Positions 50,721-58,555 of a stretch of DNA of 64,000 bases are shown here, piece by piece. The notes below the pieces were generated by a model. That model was not told the origin of the DNA. It did not search any database and saw nothing but the letters and a program-made list of their open reading frames with translations. This DNA comes from Microvelia longipes (taxonomy: Eukaryota > Arthropoda > Insecta > Hemiptera > Veliidae), in the NCBI GenBank assembly GCA_018340805.1, contig JACMZG010000008.1, forward strand, positions 53,017,332 to 53,081,331, read 5' to 3'. Numbering within the stretch: position 1 is the first letter of the stretch; each line of letters begins with the position of its first letter. The translations under genes and the position numbers were made by a program.

Positions 50721-53700
50721 GTATTATATATTACATATATATAAACTTTTTTGGGACATATATTTTGTTATCAGGAAGCCAATAGGAAACCGATTCCGCT
50801 CACTCCCACCCTCAACTTCCGCCATCCGAACAACCTCATAAGCGTCATTTTCATAATGAAAATTCGCTAAAAGGGGCCTTCAGCCACTCAATTTTAATTT
50901 CTCTTGCCGTCTATTTTCGTCATACAAACAACCTCATAAGCCACATTTCGTGATAAAAATTCGCGAAAACATCACTGTTAATAATACCCATTAAAATGGG
51001 TATAAAATCAAAGTTAAACTAAGCCAAGCCGTCCTAGAGTAAGTTAAAAAAAATGTTTTGTAATTCCACTGTAATGACAAAACTGTTCCGATTGATAACA
51101 GTATTCATGTTTTTTTACGATGTATTTATGTTTTTTTGAAGGAGGTACAAAAAAACATTTGTACCTCCTACAAAAAAACATAAATACACATACATATTAA
51201 ATTATCGTAAGCCCTCACTGTTTTGTTAGAAATTCTGTAGAATTAGGATTATTTTCAGTTATTGTATGAAAACTAATTTAACAATAACAAATATTGTATC
51301 CTCACCGCATCCCACATAGGTTTCAATGATTGACATTAAACACAACAAATAACAAATGGGATAAAATATCATGTATTGGGTTAAAACTTGATACTGTAGG
51401 CTTTTAACTAACACGAGCTAAACCAATAGAGTTTATTCTGGCATGTGACAAGAAACCATGTAACCAATCAAATTTCAATTTAATCACACGGTCTATAACA
51501 GAGTGTGACACAATTGAATTATTTTATCTCTTTAATATCAAGTTATCATATTTTACAAGTGAGGACAAATTTTTAAATTTTATTTAATAAAATTTATTGC
51601 AAAGGGGTTCTCAAGCCGGGCGAATTTCGTCTTTTTGCTTGCATTCGTGCTTAGAAATTCATTTCTCGATAAAGTTTTAAGTTTATTTTTTCTAAATTAA
51701 ACAGTAGAAAAAACTATTTATTAATTTTGACTGGATGTTTTAAAAGAAAAGCGCATATTTATACTATTGTTTAGACAAATTTGCTCTGCGCGTTAATTTA
51801 AATGTCAGTATAGTTTTATCTTCAAAATCATAACGAAATTTTGTAACAATTAGTAATGCCACTTTTTAAGTTACCAACCAAAAAATTGGCCAAGATGAAA
51901 GAAAGTATTTCAAAATAAATTCTGCTTGCGGACTAAGGCACAATATTATTTTATGGTAATATAATATAATAGTATTTAATAGTAATTTGATATTTTTTAT
52001 AATGATCGGTAGTTCTGAAATTTGGACTTGTGTAGGGTACACAGGCCCAAATTTTAGAACTGCCGAAATTTGGGCTTGGAAATACTCTGAGGTTGGTTTA
52101 GAGTGCTCTCATTGACAGTAGATTCTTATCAATTCTATACCTACTTCTAGTTTTAGTCCCAATGAAACACTGGAAATCTTCGCAGATAAAAAAAACAGAA
52201 GTTTATGTTTCCCCTAATGTTACTAATTTTTTAATTCTTTTGTTAACTCAAAAAACTGGGTTACTGACCACATCCAACTAGTTTTCAGTAGGGTTTCGTG
52301 TCCTTTTATCTGAAAATATTGATCTGTCCGACAATTGTCCAGAAATAATATACACTTATTTTAATAAATATATATGAAGTCTCGCGAAACCTATTGTTTC
52401 GTGATAAGGGACCTCCAAAACAGGATTGTATCTAGTCTTGATTCCAACTCCCGCCATGGCACTTATTATTCTATAAAATTTTAGCCATTTAGGGAAAGCT
52501 TCAAAAAATATATTAAAATTCAAGAAGAATTTGTTAGAAAAATTTTTTAAAATAAGTTTTTTGGTTACAAAAATTGTTTAAGATTAACAAAATCACTGTT
52601 CTTTACTATTAGATTAATAAAACCGTAATTATTTACTATTTCTTTGTCAAATAAATTTTAGAAAAATGTCTATCATAGTCAATTGATATTCCTTCCTCAA
52701 ATATGTAATTTTGTTCCTTTGTCAAATAAGGTATCCTACGTGCATCCCGTATACTTGTCAAAAAACGGGGATATCCCATCCGATAGTTTTGTCTATTTAA
52801 ACGACTCACTCATTCCCTCACTCTAACCTACCTGCTCTACCAACTATTCTAATTCTGCATCTATATCAAAACTAGAAAGTCATCTTTGACAAAACAATTA
52901 CTTAATACATTTTGATAAAATACCGAAATAGTTTACTTTTGTATACTCAATTGTAATAAAGCATGAAAAATAGTGGTACGAATTAAATGTACAGTTGTTA
53001 AAATATAATACACAACACGAAAGCAAGATTTCAACTCAAACAAAGGTTTCGCCTCGATTGTTAAAACTGTAGTTAACTTCTTCAGCAAGCCTCGGGAGCT
53101 AATTGATTTAAATTTAATGAAGTTTTCACTTACGGAGAAAACATTATCTCAAGTAAGGACATTTTTCTTACTTCCCTTGTAATGTAAATAACTGTTAGAT
53201 TCTACCAAATCTGTTTAATGAATAATGACATTATGCCCCTTGCCAGTGTTACCTCGTGACGTGTATATAAGAAAAATTCACATTTATAAATATTGTATTA
53301 GTAAGTTCCACTGTACTTATAAATACAATATTTATTAATGTGATTTGTGTCACTACATAATTAACAACTCCAAGCTTGCACAAACAACAAAGAAGATTTA
53401 CTTTCCAACTTCTTTAACAAGTTCTATAACGTAGAAAAGTTCAATGGAAAAGGGTGTCTAATAGTTTGTCTATTATATATTGTTACTGTAATTCTTTCAT
53501 TGTTTAAGAGTAGATCAATTTTATTATTTTAATATTTATTATACATTTTAAACAGACTACATTTCGTAATTTTATAATTACAATTATGCTGTGCGGTAAT
53601 TAATGTGTAATTAAACCAATTTAGAATACTTGTCAGATGCAGTACTATAGGTCACCGTTTTGGGAGGGGTAATTTTCGGATAAAAGTGACAATCAGCAAA

Positions 53701-56700
53701 GAGGTAAGGAGGAGATTAGCTAAACTTTTGCGTATGGGGAAAGGGTAGTTACTTATATCCCTAACATATCACCACTACTGATACTTCTCTGGTACTTCAT
53801 CCCTCTCCTCGGTTAGATTTACAATACACAAAGATGGTTTGGACCACGAAGTAAGGTGCAGGTTGCTCTTAGTTAGATAATGTGCAAAAAAACAAGATAC
53901 AGTGTTACTCAGAATAGCGAATCTTACTTGCATCTAATGATTCTCTTTGAGCCTTTTGTTGTTTATACTTTTCAAGTGCTTTCATTGGTTTGTGCGGTGA
54001 AGCTCCACAACTTCTTTTCGAGCACACTGGTTTCCCTTCGAGGCAGTGGCACCAGTTTTTACACTCGTCCTGCCACTGTTCATCTTTTTCACATGCTATA
54101 ACATATCAGTCTTTCATTAATCATCTCTTCATCTTTAATGTTATTGCGTTGTGGATAATCATTTAATAATTTAAGATTTAAAAAATCCACATTTATTCTA
54201 AGTGGTACGCTGATTTTTATTCTAGACTGATCCAAGGACTTCTTTGTTTACCTCTTTTTTTATGATCTGCTGATAAAAGTCAAGCATATTTATCTCTTCT
54301 TTCTTAATAAAGTCAAGAAGGAAAATTTCTGCTAATATCTCTTTGATTGTCCAATAGTATGTCAAAATTTTGTTTCTTTTTTCGTTCAGTGTAGTTCTCA
54401 TTGCGCTCCATTGTTATACGATAGATATATTTTTTTATTTAGATTATTTCTTTTTACCACTTAATTTAAATGTATACCTTAACAAGAAATAAAAAAGTAT
54501 TTCTTTTAAAGTCTTAATAAAGTAATTAATGTAACAATGATAGGAAACGTAATAGAAAAAATTACAGACTTGTTTATTTTTTACTTTAGTGTGAGAATGA
54601 CAGTACAATGGGAGTTCCCTGTCTAATATACAGTCTATCATAATTGTTCAGTATAAGATTACACTATTAATTACACTTAATTAAATTATCTTAATCTTTT
54701 TTAATCAAACCAACTTCTACAAAAGTTTTTTATTGCAAATGCCATATGCAAATATTTTGTCCATAATTAATATAGACTATTTTGTAAATGAAAAGTTGAT
54801 AACGAATTTATAGTGATTTATTTATGATAGTATTTACGTAAATATACTGAACGGATGTTTAATTATTTCATTTTGATTTAAATTAATATTAATCGATTGA
54901 AACTATTATCAATAAATAAAACATATATTCATGAAGACAAGAAAATTAGATGTAAAAAATCTGATGTAATAAATCATTATATTTAGTTTTATTTGTTTTG
55001 GCAATTTTTTATTCAGGTGTGTTGAATCTTTGTTAGATGATTAATTTTTACCATTACTTTTTTATTCTATTGAAGCTAATTTTTGTTATGAAAGCTCTTT
55101 GAATTCTTTTTATAACTCACTTGTTTTAGGGTGGTAAATAGGTCCTGGTTTGCAGCCTGCGACAGCTGTACAACTCGGTCCTGAGTCTGTACATTTACAG
55201 TCGGCACAATTTATCTGCCAAATAGTTCCATTTGTACAATCCTTATGTAATTCAACTACAATAAATTGACATTTAAGTTATTTTTAAATAACTAGCATTG
55301 TGCACGTGTGAAAAATGTATTGTGCTTTCCATAGACACTAAATGTTTGTGCTTTACAGTTAAAATACGAACATTTATTGAAATAAAAAATTCCTACTTCT
55401 TTTTTCAATAAGCCAATGCAAGATATATATATATATATAAAAGCTCCAAATATATGTATAAATTGCGTCGAGTAGCGTTAAAAGCATGCTTTTATAACTC
55501 AAAGATTCAATGCGATGACATTTTCTAAGTTATCTACGTCTGGTCAACGTTCTGTTCACTTTTTATGAGAATAGTTAATACAAATGAAAAGATAAGTTTT
55601 GGTATCTTTGAATATATGTATGTTGATTTGTAAATCAATATACAACTCAAACAAATACATTTAGTTAAAAGTGAAAATCTTGTTGTGTATGAGGCAAAAA
55701 ATGTAAATGAAATTCAACTTCTTTTATAGGGCTTTAATCATTTTTAATTTAATCAACTTTCAATATTTTAATTATTCTTTTTGACTGCAGTAAAAACGAA
55801 GCATTATAGAACTTTATCCTATTTACTTAAAAAAGTGCTATTTTTATTGCTATGTTGGTGCTTCATGCTGATCAGTGCTTAGTGTAAGGTGATTGCGGAT
55901 GATGTTGAATTACCTTGATGAGAAATGACGTCCTGGACAGTTACTTCTCGTTTCTTTCTCCTATTAATTTCTTGAATACATTGACGAATTCCATTTTCAG
56001 AGCAAGTGCAGTACATGTTATCTTCTTTCCACGCTGTCAGAGGAATACACGGGTCTATACGATCTAATTCAAAATAAGTAGAAAATAATTCTCTGTTGTA
56101 CTTTTTGATGAAATCGTTGTCTAGGACATTGATAATAAATTTTTAAATTTAATATTGAGAAAGCAATCAATCGTATTATACGATATACGTATTGAATATG
56201 TATTGATGTACTAAGGGCACTAAGTAATATTGTAGTGTTCGTATAAATGCAGGAATAATTAAATTAATTTATAATATATGACTTTATTTATAAATATTAT
56301 AAATTTAAGTTCATGGTTAAGTATGCGTGATAAACAACTGTGGAAGCCATATGAGTGTTACTATAGAGCAAGCATAATATATGGAAAGTATTAATTTAAA
56401 AGTATTATATGACTTTATCTTGGAAATATTAATACAAACAGAATAACGAATTCGTAGATAGGCATTATTACGTTTTATTAAAAATTAAGTTTAATTTAAA
56501 AAAAATCAAGTTAGTTTGAGGAGAGCAGTTTCAATAATCCAAAAACCAATTACTGTGCGAATAAAATTGTAATTTTATTATTAAAGTTGGTGCATTATTG
56601 TGCTGTATATATTTAAAGTTCAATTTATAATGGTGTTAGTACATATTAAGCAAAATATATAAAGAAGAAATAGATTAAACTTGAGATATTTTCATTCTTA

Positions 56701-58555
56701 AATTGTATCTATAATTGTATCTAGACATCGTGCTACAGAAGTCCAAAAATCGATGTTATCAAAGGCAATTGTTGTTTAAAAACCTAATACAAAGTTTCTA
56801 TAAAGTGTCCAAAAAGAAGAAATAGAAAAATTATCAAGGTTGAACATATAAAGGGGCAATGCTCGTAAAAAAACCATTAAAAAGATTAGAGATAGGTCTT
56901 TAAGGAGATTAAAATAAAGACTTTCGTATTTAATTAATGTTCTTATATTATTATTTTATATCAAACGTATAATATGTTTTTTTAAGTATTAATGAATATA
57001 AGCTTTTAAAAATCCCATGTTTTAATGAAATCAAATTTAATATTTAAATAAATGATAAAGTTTTTCTTTTTTATTTAGAAAAGTTTAGATTATTATATCA
57101 TGCTAAAGTTTGAAGAGAATTTTATGCGTATGAGAAGAAGATCATTAAATGCAAAGGATTTAGGAATATTTAAGGTATTATTAACACTTTTGAAATATAC
57201 TTCATAACTTTGAAATTTGTTAGTTCTGACAAAACTTTAAATAACAATAATTCGAGTGCTTTTAATCTATGTACTTTTATTGAGGATTCCAAGTATTAGC
57301 GTTATCAAATGGCTGAAAATTCTGTCATAAAGCAGATTGAATTGATTATAATTATTAAAAGAACATCATCAATAAAGCCATTTATATATATTATTAAGAT
57401 TGGCGTCTACAAATCAGACTATGAAAAACAGTAATGTTTTCCTTTGTATGAGACGTAATATAACACTTGTAACTTAATATAACACCAATTTAACTGAACA
57501 TTAAAAGCCAAAATCAAAGCAGTAAAATAATAAGTATGTTTAATGCATTAATTTTGGCTAATCTTATGTAATGTAAAAAATGTAACCCACATTACTACCT
57601 AAATGGATTTTTAGGTAGTAATCATTATATTTCATAAAAGTCTATAATTGTCGACTAGTTGTAACGTGTAACACAATGACGAATTTTCATTGAATCTTGT
57701 ATGAATCCAGCCAAACGTTAAATGTTTATTTGTATTGTAATTTGATTATTTCTTTCTGTGAATGCCATTTTTTAAGGAAGCTATAAAAAGTCAACTTTAC
57801 AGACCTAACAGACCTAATAAGTCAGTAAAAAACGATTTAAGGCGACAAAACATTTAATTTTCGTCCACTGGCTGTAATATGTTTCTTTACGCAAAATAGT
57901 AAGTAAAGAAAAATGTTTAATTTTAATTTTATTAACTTTTTCCTCCTCCAAAATAGTTTATGCAACATGTCTGTATAGCGATTTTATTGCTTCAGAAATA
58001 AATTATTGACTCTCTTCGCTAAGGAAAACGAATTTTCCTTCCAAGCAATATAATCTCATACTACAGCCTAATTACATAATCTACTATTCTTGATGTAAAT
58101 ATGCTAATATTACGCCCCTATATTCAAGTTATGTTCTGAGTCTGAATATTTAAGTGAGAGCTCCAGTATGAGGTCAGAATTTTGACTAAACACTCAATGA
58201 TGACTAAAATCTTATAAGATTAATATTATGGTCTATTTTGATGCAGTTTTAATGTAGCAGTTTAAGTCTGATAGTGCAAAGAGTAACATTCATGTGCTTC
58301 AATTTGTTTTAGGAAAGAAGAGTCGATACATTCCACTTAATAGTGCTTTAAATGAATGCAATTAGTGCACTTAAGAACAAGTGTTCTGTAGTTAGCGATT
58401 TTTTTAGTTACCTGTACCTCGAAACACTAAACATAATGTTGCTGTACAAACAACTCTTCCAGTGTAGTGACAGAAACAATAACTGCAATCCTCCACCCAG
58501 AACGACCCGGGAGTACACGGCAGAGCCAGGGATAATGCTTTCAACACAAACATTT
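26983..58555 (-). CDS. Gene C: repeated pacifastin polyprotein with Lys-Arg cleavage sites (5' end missing)
   Basis: Large multi-exon gene whose signal exon was not found. Readable exons in coding order: 58418-58555, 55914-56063, 55121-55255, 53928-54095, 46132-46179, 45103-45237, 42684-42857, 41210-41365, 39375-39536, 38445-38639, 37958-38152, 37426-37620, 33760-33954, 33064-33258, 32533-32700, 31773-31967, 31346-31513, 30825-31019, 30284-30478, 29079-29204, 28226-28261 and 26983-27149. A broken exon lies at 34346-34538. All are phase 1-1, so any exon can be skipped or duplicated without changing frame. Joined, they give about 1,163 aa. Most modules end in KRE, a likely prohormone-convertase site, so the product is probably cut into many small secreted peptides. 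Six modules are true PLDs with Arg or Lys at P1. Seven are four-cysteine derivatives. One is a laminin-type EGF module. The span includes intronic mobile elements. More than one promoter or isoform is possible. Confidence 0.83.
28226..28261 (-). CDS. Gene C linker exon (RKRR site)
   Basis: Acceptor TTATTTTTCAG and donor GTACGT enclose 36 nt in phase 1-1, encoding [A]RKRRSPVLPPI. The RKRR is a strong furin-type site that would separate the laminin-EGF module from the terminal PLD. A second donor (GTAAGT) four bases on would break the phase. Confidence 0.75.
   Translation of the reverse strand, partial: QENAVHQSCHQ
28488..28915. mobile_element. MITE-like inverted-repeat element
   Basis: Arms of about 110 bp or more (AAACATAGTCTGCCTATCCA near 28553 and its inverse near 28840-28862) flank a small palindromic centre, CCATTTAACA...TGTTAAATGG. 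Further matches extend outward (AATTATGAAG against CTTCATAATT). It has no real coding capacity; the plus-strand ORF at 28680-28913 only reads the element. It sits in the intron after the laminin-EGF exon. Confidence 0.85.
29079..29204 (-). CDS. Gene C exon: laminin-type EGF module
   Basis: Acceptor TTTGTCTAG, donor GTATGA, 126 nt, phase 1-1. The sequence C-D-C-DPFGSISPS-C-DPNTRK-C-P-C-KPGFSGSN-C-D matches the first six cysteines of a laminin EGF-like (LE) repeat, including the G-S and C-x-C-K-P-G landmarks. It is followed by VPPPTYYGF, where a normal LE repeat has CD-x-C-x-x-GYYGF. The seventh cysteine is therefore replaced by proline and the eighth is absent. It keeps the same intron phase as the PLD exons, so it could be spliced in cleanly. 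Confidence 0.85.
29424..29645. repeat. About 58-bp tandem repeat, four copies
   Basis: Copies contain TAGTTGTTATTTTCCTTTTC, TAAATCA and ATATTTGACAAAGGAATA. Related single segments occur near 52660-52730. The ORF across it (29463-29645) is only the repeat read in frame. Confidence 0.85.
30284..30478 (-). CDS. Gene C exon: four-cysteine module D7
   Basis: 195 nt, acceptor TTCTAG, donor GTAAGA. The module runs [G]C-KPGTKWIKM...EG-C-AKFT-C-HDDGSV...TREM-C, then an acidic PSEPQFVDDSSEE tail, Gln/His-rich HTQQQHQH, and KRET. It is nearly identical to 31773-31967, including more than 240 bp of upstream intron, so the pair is a recent duplication. It is the last D copy, directly before the laminin-EGF exon. 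Confidence 0.93.
30825..31019 (-). CDS. Gene C exon: four-cysteine module D6
   Basis: 195 nt, acceptor CTGTCTAAAG, donor GTATGT, phase 1-1. It has the same layout as the other D modules and ends in QHKREA. Differences from D7 are mainly silent. The four cysteines correspond to PLD C1, C2, C4 and C6. Confidence 0.93.
31346..31513 (-). CDS. Gene C exon: PLD of type P, copy 2
   Basis: 168 nt, acceptor TTTAAACAG, donor GTATGT. True PLD: [G]C-KPGDTWMDD-C-NQ-C-T-C-NEEGKAS-C-SRMI-C, then an acidic tail QKEGDDEIPWLVEQEE, Gln/His run and KREA. Arg is at predicted P1 (trypsin type). It differs from 32533-32700 at only a few bases. Confidence 0.94.
31773..31967 (-). CDS. Gene C exon: four-cysteine module D5
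   Basis: 195 nt, acceptor TTCTAG, donor GTAATG. It is nearly identical to module D7, with HHHKREA instead of HQHKRE at the end. The downstream intron (31680-31763) reappears next to the broken exon at 34346, evidence for shuffling of exon-intron blocks. Confidence 0.93.
32533..32700 (-). CDS. Gene C exon: PLD of type P, copy 1
   Basis: 168 nt, acceptor TACACTCTAG, donor GTATGA. Six-cysteine PLD with Arg at P1 and the same acidic plus Gln/His tail ending KREA as copy 2. Its upstream intron (32701-32748) is almost identical to that of the D-type exon at 37426-37620, so recombination has joined a P exon to a D-exon flank or the reverse. Confidence 0.94.
33064..33258 (-). CDS. Gene C exon: four-cysteine module D4
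   Basis: 195 nt, acceptor TTTTTTCAG, donor GTATTT. Same layout as the other D modules, with Leu for Met before the last cysteine (ELC). It ends HQHKREA. Confidence 0.93.
33622..33712 (-). repeat. tRNA-derived SINE-like segment
   Basis: On the minus strand, GGGTTCAATCC (33637-33647) is a good pol III B box. An A-box-like segment (GGTCATAATGGTTTGC) lies about 45 nt upstream, and a short T-rich/A-rich tail follows. The minus-strand ORF across it (33488-33718) is not a gene. It is intronic in gene C. Confidence 0.5.
33760..33954 (-). CDS. Gene C exon: four-cysteine module D3
   Basis: 195 nt, acceptor TTTTCCTCAG, donor GTAAGC. The first codon is Asp/Asn rather than Gly before C1 (AT-TGT start). 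The exon and about 80 bp of upstream intron closely match 37958-38152 and its flank, marking another block duplication. It ends HKREA. Confidence 0.93.
34346..34538 (-). pseudogene. Gene C broken D-type exon
   Basis: It matches the 195-nt D exons but is 193 nt. One base is missing in the DSSEE/HTQQ part (GAGG-GCACAC) and one in the final HQHK region. The reading frame shifts after DDSSE, the Gln/His run and KR site are lost, and the exon is no longer phase 1-1. Splice borders are still present (acceptor TTCTTCAG, donor GTAATG). Including it would put all downstream exons out of frame, so it is probably skipped, or the indels are assembly errors. Confidence 0.85.
34880..35215. repeat. Diverged direct repeat of about 135 bp, two copies
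   Basis: Copy one (about 34905-35045) and copy two (about 35070-35210) share the GAACCGATTTTGA/GAACAGATTTTGA, GTCTGC, TAATAAAA, TATTCCTACGCTAAACGC and GCGAA segments. No coding potential is seen. Probably part of an old interspersed repeat inside the gene C intron. Confidence 0.6.
35640..37090 (+). mobile_element. Decayed Penelope-like retroelement (RT and GIY-YIG parts)
   Basis: Conceptual plus-strand reading across frameshifts shows reverse transcriptase landmarks in order: DIVILKADKKNATVV, RPPRLYGALKAHKPV, a DYILVSFNVVDLFSSI segment, and LEGLAMGSPLS. Farther on a Cys-containing stretch with YLDQTGRNFATRFRKQ matches the YIGQTGR-type motif of GIY-YIG endonucleases, which canonical Penelope-like elements carry after the RT. 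Many stops and indels show it is dead. It lies antisense to gene C, in the intron between exons 37426 and 34346. Confidence 0.8.
37426..37620 (-). CDS. Gene C exon: four-cysteine module D2
   Basis: 195 nt, acceptor TACACTCTAG, donor GTGAGC. It differs from the consensus at a few residues (IMMTD, EPKFVDD). The upstream intron matches that of PLD exon 32533-32700. It ends HKREA. Confidence 0.93.
37958..38152 (-). CDS. Gene C exon: four-cysteine module D1
   Basis: 195 nt, acceptor TTTACCTCAG, donor GTAAAA. First of the D series in coding order. It is almost identical to 33760-33954 with its upstream intron. The four cysteines, acidic linker, Gln/His run and HKREA end are all present. Confidence 0.93.
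38445..38639 (-). CDS. Gene C exon: PLD with C-W-C core (1)
   Basis: 195 nt, acceptor TTTTTAACAG, donor GTATGT. The domain is C-VEGENWKID-C-ND-C-W-C-ATDNRIA-C-TRKL-C, with Trp between C3 and C4 and Arg at P1. A long tail follows (QPDYEMTIFPSHQEQQ) and then RKRETKPHQ. A classical trypsin-type reactive loop (T-R-K). Confidence 0.92.
39375..39536 (-). CDS. Gene C exon: PLD with C-W-C core (2)
   Basis: 162 nt, acceptor TTTATATAG, donor GTACGT. The domain is C-VDDERWKDD-C-ND-C-W-C-SKGYPT-C-TKML-C with Lys at P1. The tail HYEIQLPEPQQEQ ends in AKRETK. A better-looking GTAAGC donor four bases on would break the phase. Confidence 0.92.
41210..41365 (-). CDS. Gene C exon: PLD with C-W-C core (3)
   Basis: 156 nt, acceptor CATGTACAG, donor GTAGGT. 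The domain is C-VDDEEWMDD-C-NE-C-W-C-ASGLPV-C-SRML-C with Arg at P1, then HYEIQTRPKQQTVAKRETH. It is clearly paralogous to 39375-39536 and 42684-42857. Confidence 0.93.
42146..42232. repeat. (AT)n(GT)n microsatellite
   Basis: A run of AT dinucleotides is followed directly by about 20 GT dinucleotides. It is intronic in gene C. Confidence 0.97.
42684..42857 (-). CDS. Gene C exon: PLD with C-S-C core
   Basis: 174 nt, acceptor TTAAAACAG, donor GTATGT. The domain is C-VDGENWMND-C-NE-C-S-C-SHGEAV-C-TRRL-C with Arg-Arg at P1-P1'. The tail HYEPDLTPTQSEQQQTVAKRE ends with a Lys-Arg site and TREQ. The P1 Arg points to a trypsin-like target. Confidence 0.93.
45103..45237 (-). CDS. Gene C exon: PLD with one-residue insertion (copy 2)
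   Basis: 135 nt, acceptor TTTGATATAG, donor GTAATC. EEKKG precedes C-TVRTVWTIN-C-VN-C-K-C-HEDGPH-C-TAIPG-C, then TPGPITTPKT. There are five residues between C5 and C6, one more than normal, which changes the reactive loop. It shares this and the PGPI...PKT tail with 55121-55255. Confidence 0.92.
46132..46179 (-). CDS. Gene C linker exon (DKR site), relic of a PLD exon
   Basis: Acceptor CTTGTTTCAG, donor GTTAGT, 48 nt, phase 1-1, encoding RDKRDTSIDDVIKHE. Order and sequence correspond to the last third of exon 55914-56063 (KKREVTVQDVISHQ), so it is that exon with the cysteine part deleted. It retains the basic cleavage site. Confidence 0.8.
47164..47318. repeat. Two perfect GC-rich hairpins with TTC loops
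   Basis: GTGGCCGC-TTC-GCGGCCAC near 47183 and CAGGCCCGC-TTC-GCGGGCCTG near 47300 are perfect 8-9 bp stems in otherwise AT-rich DNA. Related CGCTTCGCG-type cores also occur at 48419-48440 and 50540-50555. They resemble structured parts of mobile elements. Confidence 0.85.
48309..50659. mobile_element. Giant palindromic (fold-back) element, about 2.35 kb
   Basis: The left arm (48309-49380) is repeated inverted on the right (49390-50659), from outer GGTCCAGC...GACAAGACC / GGTCTTGTGGACC to the centre GGTAAAAAAAATTTTTTTACC. Long shared blocks include GATGCGGTCTTCA / TGAAGACCGCATC, CTAGAAACGAAGTAGTTATC and its inverse, and a CAACTAGACTGTAAAGTGAT block present twice in each arm. The right arm has an extra segment of about 185 bp (49496-49680) absent on the left. 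ORFs here (49764-50111, 50419-50676) only read the arms. A TA-rich run borders the right end. Confidence 0.92.
50655..50745. repeat. TA-rich simple repeat
   Basis: Alternating TA/AT tract directly after the right end of the giant palindrome. Confidence 0.95.
51113..51190. repeat. Hairpin with about 31-bp arms
   Basis: TGTATTTATGTTTTTTTGAA and GGAGGTACAAA are repeated inverted as TTTGTACCTCC and ACATAAATACA, with a very short loop. Likely a small fold-back element. Confidence 0.85.
52006..52070. repeat. Hairpin with about 28-bp arms
   Basis: CGGTAGTTCTGAAATTTGGA faces the inverse CCCAAATTTTAGAACTGCCG around a GTGTAGGGTACAC centre. Fold-back element or relic. Confidence 0.85.
53928..54095 (-). 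CDS. Gene C exon: PLD with altered C2-C3 spacing
   Basis: 168 nt, acceptor ATGTTATAG, donor GTAAGA. The domain is C-EKDEQWQDE-C-KNW-C-H-C-LEGKPV-C-SKRS-C. Three residues, not two, separate C2 and C3, and the usual Asn after C2 is displaced. P1 is Lys. A Lys/Gln-rich tail (MKALEKYKQQKAQRESLDA) carries no classic KR site. Confidence 0.9.
55121..55255 (-). CDS. Gene C exon: PLD with one-residue insertion (copy 1)
   Basis: 135 nt, acceptor TTTATTGTAG, donor GTGAGT. ELHKD precedes C-TNGTIWQIN-C-AD-C-K-C-TDSGPS-C-TAVAG-C-KPGPIYHPKT. As in 45103-45237 there are five residues between C5 and C6. The pair of exons 55914 + 55121 is therefore a duplicate of 46132 + 45103. Confidence 0.92.
55914..56063 (-). 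CDS. Gene C exon: four-cysteine module lacking C2 and C6, furin site
   Basis: 150 nt, acceptor TTTTGAATTAG, donor GTAATT. The module is RIDP-C-IPLTAWKEDNMY-C-T-C-SENGIRQ-C-IQEIN, followed by RRKKREVTVQDVISHQ. Aligned with PLDs, C1, C3, C4 and C5 are kept while C2 (now within KEDN) and C6 (now in IQEI) are lost. RRKKR is a strong furin-type site. Confidence 0.9.
56064..58411. other. Intron of gene C with nothing recognised
   Basis: AT-rich sequence between the first two readable exons of gene C. The only notable feature is a short perfect hairpin (ATTACTACCTAAA...TTTAGGTAGTAAT) at about 57590-57624. Confidence 0.6.
58418..58555 (-). CDS. Gene C first readable exon: PLD
   Basis: Acceptor ATAATCATAG; donor either GTACAG (exon end 58418, used here) or GTAACT (end 58412), both phase 1. 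MFVLKALSLALP precedes C-TPGSFWVED-C-SY-C-F-C-HYTGRVV-C-TATL-C. Ser replaces the conserved Asn after C2, and P1 is Ala. The hydrophobic start could suggest a signal peptide at the ATG, but cleavage would fall inside the domain, so an internal exon is more likely. Confidence 0.8.

Larger units (their letters stand above)
46180..53927. other. Long repeat-filled intron of gene C
   Basis: No PLD exon was found in 7.7 kb. It contains GC-rich hairpins (47.17 and 47.29 kb), the 2.35-kb palindrome at 48.3-50.7 kb, related repeats around 47.5-48.3 kb (shared GTCCACCATACAAAAGGGTA and TTCGCCATACGAAAGGGTAG type segments) and small hairpins near 51.1, 52.0 and 53.3 kb. The rest is AT-rich. Confidence 0.7.

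Noticed and set aside
53040..53100. Minus-strand CTGAAGA ... GAAAC near 53.05-53.09 kb as another hammerhead
   Set aside because: Helix II is long and irregular and helices I and III do not pair convincingly.
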